A stretch of 64,000 bases of DNA, from assembly GCF_963082655.1 (NCBI RefSeq), contig NC_081553.1, positions 150,839,990 through 150,903,989 of the forward strand. Reading direction: 5' to 3'. The position numbers were made by a program, and so were the translations under genes. This DNA comes from Stomoxys calcitrans. Lineage: Eukaryota > Arthropoda > Insecta > Diptera > Muscidae. The notes under the pieces are model-generated. The model worked only from the letters and a program-made list of their open reading frames with translations, was not told where the DNA came from and made no database searches. Below are positions 48,901 to 61,416 of this stretch, piece after piece. Numbering within the stretch: the first letter of the stretch is position 1; every line of letters starts with the position of its first letter.

Positions 48901-50270
48901 GTATGCACCTCTAGCGAAAGTTTCGGTTGCAGCCGCCACTGAAAAATAATTGTGTAGAATACAAGATGGCGCCAAAAATCGATTTATAATTTTGGTTGAA
49001 TTTTAATAATTTTTGGCTAATAAGGTACATATGTGCTTTGATTAATGGTTTTTATTCGCAAATAACTTTATCTCATATTGTATGGATCTATTAAAACATA
49101 CTTTTTAGTTGTAAGAAAAAAATCACCAATGCCTATTATGCCACACTGTTACGCAAAAAAAAATTCATTTGAGCTGTGTACCTGCAAGCGAAATTTTCGG
49201 TAACGGTACCGGTAAAAAAAATTTCGTTTAGGCAATTGCATTTCTTATGGTAACGAAAATTACATAAGAGGTGCATAGTGGGCTTACATTACCAACCATT
49301 ACCAACCAACAAAAAGCCAGCATAAAAAATGTAAATAAATTTCTGTTACGAAAATGTTAAAAATCATTTTTGTTTTAATTTTTGAAATTATTTAGTATAA
49401 ATAAGATAAGAATAAAATGCATGTAACCGTTTCTTTGCAAACTCACTCGCGTATGAAAAAGCCCAAAGCAAGAAATCACGCTTCAAGGCATGCTGTTCTG
49501 TTTTTGTTCCTCCTGTGATGAACGTATCCTATGTACAAGTCGCTGCTATTTCACGCCATGCTGCTCCAAGAATTCTTAAATGAAATTAATAAATCCAGAC
49601 TGTAAATAACCCAAATACCATCTCCGCCGCAAAATATTTCCAATCAGATCATAAACAATTCCAACTAATTAAATCAGCATATTTCGAATCAGCCCATAAA
49701 CATTTCCTCCTAATTTAAATCAGCTCATAATATTTTTTAACTGACTTCAGCTACATAATCAAATTGTTAGTTAACTCACTTTAGCTAAGCAGGATAGTTA
49801 TCGATGTAATGAGGTAAGAGGTAGTTAAATATAAGTAAAATAAAAATTTTGAACCCAAATTTCGTCCCCAATAAATCCCCAATCTTTGCTCTAAAATCCC
49901 ATCACATTCCAAAGTCATAAATTTCGTCCACATATTCGAAATTAAGTCCCAATGCAACACTGGCTATATATACATTTGCGAGTGTCGTATGCAGTTGTGG
50001 GGGCCCTGTGTCTGGTATTTATTTGTATGTCATCAATTAACAGGACTGTATGTTAACAGTATGCTGTCACAGCATTTAAGAATACATTCAATTTAGCTTG
50101 TGTAGCAATCTAGTTAATAAATATATTGCTCCCTAACCGCCAAAAAGATGAAAGTGCCAAAATTAAAACTTTACAGAAGAAGGTTTTTATTTAAAAAATC
50201 ATAGAATACCTTAGATTGAAATATGATTCTTACAAATGTATCACCTCTTTATCTGATGCATAAAGTGGTA
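48901..50270. other. AT-rich region, no gene recognised
   Basis: About 1.4 kb. A degenerate ~45-bp unit (AATCAGCCCATAAACATTTCC-like, then AATTTAAATCAGC) is repeated about three times at 49640-49740. GGTAACGGTACCGGTAA near 49200 is a short palindromic block. Otherwise featureless. Confidence 0.4.
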
Positions 50271-50274
50271 AAAA

Positions 50275-50745
50275 ATGAAGCTCATAAAAACCTCATATTA
50301 TCCGATTCATCTGTATTTTGGAACAGTGAATTGCATAAAGCCTCCTGAAATCCGCACGAAATATGGTCCAGGTCACACCATATTTGGATATAGCTGCCAT
50401 GTAGACCGATCTCTCAGTATGTTGTCTTGGACGCATTTGTTATTCGATTTTGCTGAAATTCAGAATAGAGACTTGTATTAGGGTCCTCAAACACTTTCTA
50501 TTTACTGGACCATATTTATTGTCCAGATGGGAATTTTATTATATAGCTGGCGTTTAGACCGATATATTGTACGATTAAAAGTAGAAAGAATGGACCCAAA
50601 TTGTACATAACAGCCGACATCAATGAAATTTGAAACTGTGAGTTGTTTCTGACACTTCAAAGCCCTTGCCCGATATAGTGTAGATCGAATCGCAATATGA
50701 TATAGATGTATAAATATAGAAAAATGTCTCGTATCAAACTCTTGC
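50275..50745 (-). repeat. Repeat F-like fragment, antisense
   Basis: On the plus strand: TTTGGATATAGCTGCCATGTAG then ACCGATCTCTCA and ATTCGATTTTGCTGAAATTCAG, the reverse complement of repeat F unit blocks. The 68-codon plus-strand frame over it is incidental. Confidence 0.5.
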
Positions 50746-50747
50746 GT

Positions 50748-50769
50748 TATATATATATATATATATATT
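50748..50769. repeat. (TA)n microsatellite
   Basis: About 11 TA dinucleotides, followed by a T run. Confidence 0.85.
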
Positions 50770-51102
50770 TTTTTTATCGAATTAAACATGCCCGAGCTTA
50801 ACATGTTTTTACTTACTTATAATCGGGGATTTGGAGCGGACTTAAGTGGCCGAAGATGGCACGCTCCGCTCCGTTCGTCCCAAATTTATCAAATCTGTAA
50901 AGTGCTCCGAAAGCCGTTTAATTTAAATCCTATATTTTCCAATCGACCCATAATTCCGTCTTGGTGGAGATTCTTTGGGTGTCCCTTTTGACCTTGTACT
51001 TCTAAAGACTTTAAATTTGTCCAGGCTGGCCAATATTTCTCTCTGGAGATTTGCTCTAGAGTGGGGCGCTCCTACTTTTAAACAACCGATTCGTTCTCTA
51101 CT
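50770..51102. other. Junction before the satellite array
   Basis: Holds a GC-richer block with GGGGATTTGGAGCGGACTTA and GCACGCTCCGCTCCG, reminiscent of the GAGCGGAG-type words in the foldback at 40.8-41.2 kb and near 1835. No gene recognised. The first satellite monomer begins at CATTCTCAGAGTGACTTG (51103). Confidence 0.4.
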
Positions 51103-51869
51103 TCATTCTCAGAGTGACTTGTGAGGATGGAATATAAAATGTTCGTGTTTCTCGGAAACGACTTAACCGATACGCAATGGGATTGATTCGTTTGAAAGCC
51201 AATAATAGTATATACAATTCCATCCTCACTCTCACACTTTCCGAGATATAGAATAATTTTATGTTGGGTCGTTCTGGAAGTGACTTGTGCGGATGGAATG
51301 TGTAATTTTCGTGTTTCTCGGAAACGACTTAACCGACTTGCAATCGGATTGATTCGTTTAAAAGCCAATAATAATAGCTACAATTCCAAATATGTTTGGT
51401 CTACCTAACACTCACAGTTTCCGAGATATAGAATAAATTTTTGTTGGGTCATTCTGGATGTGACTTGTGCGGATGGAGTATGTAATTTTCGTGTTTCTCG
51501 GAAACGACTTAACCGATTCGCAATCGGATTGATTCGTTTGAAAGCCAATAATAATATCTACAATTCCATCCTTGTTTTGTCTACCTAACACACACAGTTC
51601 CCTAGATATAGAATAATTCTATGTTGGGTCATTCTGGAAGTGACTTGTGCGGATGGAATGTTTAATTTTTGTGTTTCTCGGAAACGACTTAAGCTATTCG
51701 CAATCGGATTGATTCGTTTGAAAGCCAATAGTAATATCTCCAATTCCATACTTGCTTTATCTGCCTAACACTCACAATTTACGAGATATAGAATAATTTT
51801 CTGTTGGATCATTCTGGAAGTTGCTTGTGCGGATGGAATGTGTAATTTTCGTGTTTCTCGGAAACGACT

Positions 51870-52392
51870 TAACCGATTCGCAATCGGATTGATTCGTTTG
51901 AAAGCCAATAATAATATATCCAATTACATACTTGTTTTGTCTACCTAACACTCACAATTTACGAGATATAGAATAATTTTCTGTTGGATCATTCTGGAAG
52001 TGACTTGTGCGGATGGAATGTGTAATTTTCGTGTTTCTCGGAAACGACTTAAGCGATTCGCAATCGGATTGATTCGTTTGAAAGCCAATAATAATATCTA
52101 CAATTCCATCCTCACTCTCACAGTTTCCGAGATATAGAATAATTTTATTTTGGGTCATTCTGGAAAAGACTTGTGAGGATTGAATATACAGGGTGGCTGA
52201 TGAAAGCCGCTACCAAAAAAAAATGTAATAACTTTTTTTCTATTTAATAATAATAATTTAATAATTAATTTAATTAATTAATTAATTAATTTAATTAATA
52301 ATAATTTAATAATTAATTTAATAATTTAATTTAACATGAATAAAAGAAAAATGTATTCCATACACCGAAAAAAAAATGTAGCAATATTCATC
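51870..52392. repeat. 531-bp tandem duplication, first copy (satellite plus truncated MITE)
   Basis: Contains two satellite segments and the left part of a MITE starting at 52189. The following copy is offset by exactly 531 bp (checked at AACCGATTCG 51871/52402, CAGGGTGGCTG 52189/52720 and GCAATATTC 52381/52912). The first copy ends inside the MITE at GCAATATTCATC and joins CTTAACCTTAACCGATTC. Confidence 0.9.
52189..52392. mobile_element. Same MITE, right end missing
   Basis: Identical left end and interior to the copy at 52720, but stops at GCAATATTCATC before the right TIR because of the tandem-duplication junction. Confidence 0.8.
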
Positions 52393-52400
52393 CTTAACCT

Positions 52401-52923
52401 TAACCGATTCGCAATCGGATTGATTCGTTTGAAAGCCAATAATAATATATCCAATTACATACTTGTTTTGTCTACCTAACACTCACAATTTACGAGATAT
52501 AGAATAATTTTCTGTTGGATCATTCTGGAAGTGACTTGTGCGGATGGAATGTGTAATTTTCGTGTTTCTCGGAAACGACTTAAGCGATTCGCAATCGGAT
52601 TGATTCGTTTGAAAGCCAATAATAATATCTACAATTCCATCCTCACTCTCACAGTTTCCGAGATATAGAATAATTTTATTTTGGGTCATTCTGGAAAAGA
52701 CTTGTGAGGATTGAATATACAGGGTGGCTGATGAAAGCCGCTACCAAAAAAAAATGTAATAACTTTTTTTCTATTTAATAATAATAATTTAATAATTAAT
52801 TTAATTAATTAATTAATTAATTTAATTAATAATAATTTAATAATTAATTTAATAATTTAATTTAACATGAATAAAAGAAAAATGTATTCCATACACCGAA
52901 AAAAAAATGTAGCAATATTCATC
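52401..52923. repeat. 531-bp tandem duplication, second copy
   Basis: Near-identical to the first copy over its whole length; continues into the complete right end of the MITE. Near-identity, compared with the divergence among ordinary monomers, indicates a recent event. Confidence 0.9.
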
Positions 52924-52951
52924 ATTGTAGCAATATTCATCAGCCACCCTG
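52720..52951. mobile_element. 232-bp MITE with 16-bp perfect TIRs and TA target site
   Basis: Left CAGGGTGGCTGATGAA (52720-52735), right TTCATCAGCCACCCTG (52936-52951), exact reverse complements, each flanked by TA. TA duplication and a CAGGG start fit non-autonomous Tc1/mariner-type elements. Interior: a poly-A/T stretch and a long TTAATTAA-rich near-palindrome (about 52780-52862), then ATGTAGCAATATTCATC with its last part duplicated. No ORF. Confidence 0.8.
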
Positions 52952-55900
52952 TATAATTCTTGTGTTTCTCGGAAACGATTAAACGATTCGCAATCGGATT
53001 GATTCGTTTGAAAGCCAATAATAATATCAACAATGCCAGCCATATTTTCCCCACCTAGCACTCACACTTTTCGCGATGTAGAATAATTTTATGTTGGGTC
53101 ATTCCGGAAGAGACTTGTGCGGATGGAATATGTAATTTTTGTTTTGCTCGGAAACGACTTAACCGATTCGCAATCGGATTGATTCGTTTGAAAGCCAATA
53201 ATAATATCTACAATTCCATCCTAAGTTTTTTCCACCTAACATTTACAGTTTCCGAGATATAGAATAATTGCATGCTGGGTCATTCTGGAAGTGACTTGTG
53301 GGGATGGAATATGTAATTTTTGTTTTTCTCGGAAACAACTTAACCGATTCGCAATCGGATTGATTCGTTTGATTCGCAATCGAATTGGTTCGTTTGAAAG
53401 CCAATAATAATATCTACAATTCCATCCCAAGTTTTTGCCTACCTAGCACTCACAGTTTCCGAGATATAGAATAATTTTATGTTGGGTCATTCTAGAAGTA
53501 TCTTGTGCGGATGGAATATGTAATTTTCGTTTTTATTCGGAAACAACTTAACCGATCGGATTGATTCGTTTGAAATCGGATTAATTCGTTTGAAATCGGA
53601 TTGATTCGTTTGAAAGCCAATAATAATATCTACAATTCCAGAATAATTTTGCGTACCTAGCACTCACAGTTTCTGAGATATAGATTAATATTGTGTTGGG
53701 TCATTCTGGAAGTGACTTGTGCGGATGGAATATGTAATTTTCGTTTTTTCTCGGAAACAACTTAACCGATCGGATTGATTCGTTTGAAATCGGATTTACT
53801 CGTTTGAAAGCCAATAATAATATCTACAATTCCAGAATAATTTTGCCTACTTAGCACTCACACATTCCGAGATATAGAATAATTTTGTGTTGGGTCATTC
53901 TCGGAGTGACTTGTGCGGATGGAATGTGTAATTTTCGTATTTCTCGGAAACGACCTAACCGATTCGCAATTGTATTGATTCGTTTGAAAGCCAATAATAA
54001 TATCTACAATTCCATCCTTGTTTTGTCTACCTAGCACTCACAGTTCCTAGATATAGAATAATTTTATATTGGTTCATTCTGGAAGTGACTTGTGCGGATG
54101 GAATATTTAATTTTCGTGTTTCTCGGAAATGACTTAACCGATTCGCAATCGGATTGATTCGTTTACAAGTAAATAATTATATCTACAATTCCAGACTTAT
54201 TACCTAGCAATAATAACTTCCGAGATATAGAATAATTTTATGCTTGGTCATTCTGGAAGTGTCTTGTGCGGATGGAATATGTAATTTTCGTTTTTCTCGG
54301 ATTCGCAATTAGATTGATTCGTTTGAAAGCCATTAATAATATCTACAAATCCGTCTTTGTTTGTCTACCTAACACTCACAGTTTCCGAGATATAGAATCA
54401 TTTTTTGTTGTGTCACTCTCGAAGTGACTTGTGCGGATGGAATATGTAATTTTTGTGTGTCTCGGAAACGACTTAACCGATTCGCATTAGGTTTTATTCG
54501 GTTGAAAGTCATTAATAATATCTGAAATTCCGTCCTTGTTTGTCTACCTAACACTAACAGTTTCCGGGATAGAGAATAATTTTGTGTTGGGTCATTCTGG
54601 AGGTGACTTGTGCGGATGAAATGTGTAATTTTTGTGTTTCTCGGAAACAGCTTAACTGATCCGCAATCGGATTGATTCGTTTGAAAGCCAATAACAATAT
54701 CTCAAATTCCATTCTTGTTTTGTCTACCTTACACTCACAGTTTCCAAAAAATAAAAAAATTTTATGTTGGGTCATTCTCGGAGTGATTTGTGCGGGTGGA
54801 ATATGTAATTTTCGTGTTTCTCGGAAACGACTTAACCTATTCGCAATCGGATTGATTCGTTTGAAAGCCAATAATTTCTACAATTCCAGTCTTATTCTGC
54901 GTACCTAGCACTAATAGTTTCCGTGACATAGAATAATTTTATGCTGGGTCATTCTCGGAGTGACTTATGCAGATATAATATGTAATTTTCGTGTTTCTCG
55001 GAAACGACTTAACTGATCAGCAATCGGATTGATTCTTTTGAAAGCCAATAATAATATCTACAAATCCGTCCTTGTTTGTCTACCTAACACTTACAGTTCC
55101 CCAGATATAGAATAATTTAATGTTGGGTCATTCTGGATGTGACTGGTGCGGATGGAATGTGTAATTTGAGTGTTTCTCGGAAACGACTTAAGCGATTCGC
55201 AATCGGATTGATTCGTTTGAAAGTCAGTAATAATATCTCCAATTCCATACTTGTTTGTCTACCTAACACCCACAGTTTCCTAGATATAGAATAATTTTAT
55301 GTTGGGTCATTCTGGAAGTGACTGGTGCGGATGGAATGTGTAATTTGCGTTTTTCTCGGAAACGACTTAAGCGATTCGCAATCGGATTGATTCGGTTGAA
55401 AGCCAATTATAAAATCTCCAATTCCATACTTGTTTTGTCTACCTAACACCCACAGTTCCCTAGATATAGAATAATTTTATGTTGGGTCATTCTGGAAGTG
55501 TGTGTGAAGAATGTGTAATTTTCGTATTTCTCGGAAACGACTTAACTGATTCGAAATCGGATTGATTCGTTTGAAAGTCAATAATAATATCTCCAATTAC
55601 ATACTTGTTTTGTCTACCTAACACTCACAATATACGAGATATAGAATAATTTTGTGTTGGATCATTCTGGAAGTGACTTGTGCGGATGGAATGTGTAATT
55701 TTTGCGTTTCTCGGAAACGACTTAACCGATTCGCAATCGGATTGATTCGTTTGAAAGCCAATAATAATATCTACAATTCCATCCTTGTTTTGTCTACCTA
55801 ACTCCCACAGTTCCCTAGATATAGAATAATTTATGTTGGGTCATTCTGGAAGTGACTTGTGCGGATGGAATGTTTAATTTTTGTGTTTCTCGGAAACGAC

Positions 55901-58900
55901 TTAAGCGATTCGCAATCGGATTGATTCGTTTGAAAGCCAATAATACTATCTCCAATTCCATACTTGCTTTATCTACCTAACACTCAAAATTTACGAGATA
56001 TAGAATAATTTTCTGTTGGATCATTCTGGAAGTGACTTGTGCGGATGGAATGTGTAATTTTCGTGTTTCTCGGAAACGACTTAAGCGATTCGCAATCGGA
56101 TTGATTCGTTTGAAAGCCAATAATAATATCTACAATTCCATCCTTTTTTGTCTACCTAACACCCACAGATTCCTAGATATAGATTAATTATATGTTGGGT
56201 CATTCTGGAAGTGACTGGTGCGGATGGAATGTGTAATTTTCGTGTTTCTCGGAAACTACTTAACCGATTCGCAATCGGATTGATTCATTTGAAAGCCAAT
56301 AATAATATATCCAATTACATACTTGTTTTGTCTACCTAACACTCACAATTTACGAGATATAGAATAATTTTGTGTTGGATCAGTCTGGAAGTGACCTGTG
56401 CGGATGGAATGTGTAATTTTCGTGTTTCTCGGAAACTACTTAACCGATTCGCAATCGGATTGATTCGTTTGAAAGCCAATAATAATATCTACAATTCCAT
56501 CCTTTTTTGTCTACCTAACACCCACAGATTCCTAGATATAGAATAATTATATGTTGGGTCATTCTGGAAGTGTCTGGTGCGGATGGAATGTGTAATTTTC
56601 GTGTTTCTCGGAAACTACTTAACAGATTCGCAATCGGATTGATTCGTTTGAAAGTCAATAATAATATCTACAATTCCATCCTTTTTTTGTCTACCTAACA
56701 CCCACAGATTCCTAGATATAGAATAATTTTGTGTTGGATCATTCTGGAAGTGACCTGTGCGGATGGAATGTGTAATTTTCGTGTTTCTCGGAAACGACTT
56801 AACCGAATTGCAATCGGATCGATTTGTTTGAAAGTCAATAATAATATCTACAATTCCATCCTTTTTTTGTCTACCTAACACCCACAGATTCCTAGATATA
56901 GAATAATTTTGTGTTGGATCATTCTGGAACTGACTTGTGCGGATGGAATGTGTAATTTTCGTGTTTCTCGGAAACGACTTAACCGAATTGCAATCGGATT
57001 GATTCGTTTGAAAGTCAATAATAATATCTACAATTCCATACTTGTTTTGTATACTTAACACTCACAGATTCCGAGATATAGACTAATTTTATGTTGGGTC
57101 ATTCTGGAAATATCTTGTGCGGATGGAATATATAATTTTCGTTTTTTCTCGGAAACAACTTAACCGATCGGATTGATTCGTTTGAAATCGGTTTAATTCG
57201 TTTGAAATCGGATTAATTCGTGTGAAATCGGATTGATTCGTTTGAAAGCCAATAATAATATCTACAATTCCAGAATAATTTTGCCTACCTAGCACTCACA
57301 GTTTCCAAGATATAGATTAATATTGTGTTGGGTCATTCTGGAAGTATCTTGTGCGGATGGAATATGTAATTTTCGTTTTTTCTCGGAAAGAACTTAACCG
57401 ATCGGATTGATTCGTTTGAAATCGGATTCATTCGTTTGAAATCGGATTCATTCGTTTGAAAGCCAATAATAATATCTACAATTCCAGAATAATTTTGCCT
57501 ACCTAGCACTCACACTTTCCGAGATATAGAACAATTTTATGTTGGAGTAATTCTCGGAGTGACTTGTGTGGATGGAATATGTAATCTTCGATTTTCTCGG
57601 AAACGCTTGAATGCCAATAATAATTTCTACAATTCCATACTTGTTTTGTCTACCTAGCACTCACACGTTCCGAGATATAGAATAATTTTGTGTTGGGTCG
57701 TTCTCGGAGTGACTTGTGCGGATGGAATATGTAATTTTTGTGTTTCTCGGAAAGGACTTAACAGATTCGCAATCGGATTGATTCGTTTGAAAGCCAATAA
57801 TTATATCTACAATGCCAGCCTTATTTGGCCTACCTAGGACTCACACTTTCTGCGATATAGAATAATTTTATGTTGGGTCATTCTCGGAGTGACTTGTGTG
57901 GATGGAATATGTAATTTTCGTTTTTCTCGGAAACGACTTAACCGATTCGCAATCGGATTGATTCGTTTGAAAGCCAATAATAATATATACAATTGGTCAT
58001 TCTCGGAGTGACTTGTGCGGATGGAATATGAAGTTTTTGTTTTTATCGGAAACGACTTAAACGATTCACAATCGGATTGATTCGTTTGAAAGCCAATAAT
58101 AATATCTTCAATTTCGTCCTTGTTTTGCCTACCTAGCACCCACACAATCCTGGATATGGAATAATTTTATGTTGGGTCATTCTCGGAGTGACTTGTGCGG
58201 ATGGAATATGTAATTTTCGTTTTTCTCGGAAACGACTTAACAGATTTGCAATCGGATTGATTTGGTTGAAAGCCAATAATAATATATACAATTGATCATT
58301 CTCGGAGTGACTTGTACGGATGGAATATGAAATTTTTGTTTTTATCGGAAACGACTTAACCGATTCACAAACGGATTGATTCGTTTGAAAGCCAATAACA
58401 ATATCTACAATTCCATCCTCACTCTCACAGTTTCCGAGATATAGAATAATTTTATTTTGGGTCATTCTGGAAGTGACTTGTGCGGATGGAGTGTGTAAAT
58501 TTCGTGTTTCTCAGAAACGACTTAACCGATTCGCATTCGGTTTGATTCGTTTGAAAGCCAATAATAATATCTATAATGCCAGCCTTATTTTGCCTACCTA
58601 GCACTCACACTTTTCGAGATATAGAACAATTTTATGCTGGGTCATTCTCGGAGTGACTTGTGCGGATATAATATGTAATTTTCGTGTTTCTCGGAAACGA
58701 CTTAACCGATTCGCAATCGGATTGATTCGTTTACAAGTAAATAATAATATCTACAATTCCAGACTTATTACCTAGTAATTATAACTTCCGAGATATAGAA
58801 TAATTTTATGCTTGGTCATTCTGGAAGTGTCTTGTGCGGATGGAATATGTAATTTTTGTGTGTCTCGGAAACGACCTAACCGATTCGCATTAGCTTTTAT

Positions 58901-61386
58901 TCGGTTGAAAGTCATTAATAATATCTGAAATTCCGTCCTTGTTTGTCTACCTAACACTGACAGTTTCCGAGATATAGAATAATATTATGTTGGGTCATTC
59001 TCGGAGTGACTTGTGCGGATGGAATATGTAATTTTCCTATTTCTCGGAAACGACTTAACCGATTCGCAATTGCATTGATTCGTTTGAAAGCCAATAATAA
59101 TATCTACAATTCCATCCTTGTTTTGTCTACCTAGCACTCACAGTTCCTATATATAGAATAATTTTATATTGGTTCATTCTGGAAGTGACTTGTGCGGATG
59201 GAATATTTAATTTTCCTGTTGCTCGGAAATGACTTAACCGATTCGCAATCGGATTGATTCGTTTGAAAGCCAATAATTATATCTACAATTCCAGACTTAT
59301 TACCTAGCAATAATAACTTCCGAGATATAGAATAATTTTATGCTTGGTCATTCTGGAAGTGTCTTGTGCGGATGGAATATGTAATTTTCGTTTTTCTCGG
59401 ATTCGCAATCAGATTGATTCGTTTGAAAGCCATTAATAATATCTACAAATCCGTCATTGTTTGTCTACCTAACACTCACAGTTTCCGAGATATAGAATAA
59501 TTTTTTGTTGTGGCTCACTGGAAGTGACTTTTGCGGATGGAATATGTAATTTTTGTGTGTCTCGGAAACGACTTAACTGATTCGCATTAGGTTTTATTCG
59601 ATTGAAAGTCATTAATAATATCTGAAATTCCGTCCTTGTTTGTCTACCTAACACTTACTGTTTCCGAGATAGAGAATAATTTTGTGTTGGGTCATTCTGG
59701 AAGTGACTTGTGCGGATGAAATGTGTAATTTTTGTGTTTCTCGGAAACAGCTTAACTGATCCGCAATCGGATTGATTCGTTTGAAAGCCAATAACAATAT
59801 CTCAAATTCCATTCTTGTTTTGTCTACCTAACACTCACAGTTTCCGAAAAATAGAAAAATTTTATGTTGGGTCATTCTCGGAGTGATTTGTGCGGGTGGA
59901 ATATGTAATTTTCGTGTTTCTCGGAAACGACTTAACCGATCGGATTGATTCGTTTGAAATCGGATTAATTCGTTTGAAATCGGATTGATTCGTTTGAAAG
60001 CCAATAATAATATCTAAAATTCCATCCTTGTTTTGCCTACCTAGCACTCACAGTTTCCGAGATATAGATTAATATTGTGTTGGGTCATTCTGGAAGTATC
60101 TTGTGCGGATGGAATATGTAATTTTCGTTTTTTCTCGGAAACAACTTAACCGATCGGATTGAATCGTTTGAAATCGGATTCATTCGTTTGAAAGCCAATA
60201 ATAATATCTACAATTCCAGAATAATTTTGCCTACCTAGCACTCACACTTTCCGAGATATAGAACAATTTTATGTTGGGGTAATTCTCGGAGTGACTTGTG
60301 TGGATGGAATATGCAATCGTCGATTTTCTCGGAAACGTTTGAATGCCAATAATAATTTCTACAATTCCATACTTGTTTTGTCTACCTAGCACTCACACTT
60401 TCCGAGATATAGAATAATTTTGTGTTGGGTCATTCTCGGAGTGACTTGTGCGGATGGAATATGTAGTTCTCGTTTTTCTCGGAAACGACTTAACCGATTT
60501 GCAATCGGATTGATTTGTTTGAAAGCCAATAACAATATATACATTTGGTCATTCTCGGAGTGACTTGTGCGGATGGAATATGAAGTTTTTGTTTTTATCG
60601 GAAACGACTTAACGATCCACAATCGGATTGATTCGTTTGAAAGCCAATAATAATATCTATAATGCCAGCCTTATTTTTCCACATAACACTCACAGTTTCC
60701 GAGATGTAGAATAATTGTATGCTGGGTCATTCTGAAAGTGACTTGTGGGGATGGAATATGTAATTTTCGTTTTCCTCGGAAACGACTTTACCGATTCGCA
60801 ATCAGATTGATTCGTTTGAAAGCCAATAATAATATCTACAATTCCATCCCAAGTTTTTGCCTACCTAGCACTCACAGTTTCCGAGATATAGAATAATTTT
60901 ATGTTGGGTCATTCTGGAAGTATCTTGTGCGGATGGAATAAGTAATTTTCGTTTTTTCTCGGAAACAACTTAATCGATCGGATTGATTCGTTTGAAATCG
61001 GATTAATTCGTTTGAAATCGGATTGATTCGTTTGAAAGCCAATAATAATATCTACAATTCCAGAATAATTTTGCCTACCTAGCACTCACAGTTTCCGAGA
61101 TATAGATTAATATTGTGTTGGGTCATTCTGAAAGTATCTTGTGCGGATGGAATATGTAATTTTCGTTTTTTCTCGGAAACAACTTAACCGATCGGATTGA
61201 TTCGTTTGAAATCGGATTCATTCGTTTGAAAGCCAATAATAATATCTACAATTCCAGAATAATTTTGCCTATCTAGCACTCACACTTTCCGAGATATAGA
61301 ATAATTCTATGTTGGGGTAATTCTCGGAGTGACTTGTGTCGATGGAATATGTAATCTTCGATTTTTTCGGAAACGTTTGAATGCCA

Positions 61387-61416
61387 ATAATAATAATAAT
61401 AATAATAATAATAATT
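61387..61416. repeat. (AAT)n expansion inside a satellite monomer
   Basis: The normal CCAATAATAATATC segment of the monomer has expanded to about ten AAT triplets. Confidence 0.85.

Noticed and set aside
51850..51900. Similarity between satellite words (AACCGATTCGCAATCGG) and repeat F words (AAATCGGATAAGAATTGCG)
   Set aside because: Only short shared words; the order of surrounding blocks differs, so common origin is not supported by eye.
56615..57061. 148-codon minus-strand open frame, and many 60-140-codon relatives across 51-64 kb with a repeated peptide
   Set aside because: The satellite period (180) is divisible by three, so any stop-free monomer gives a repeated peptide. Stops appear at different places in different monomers and there is no start context, promoter or codon pattern.
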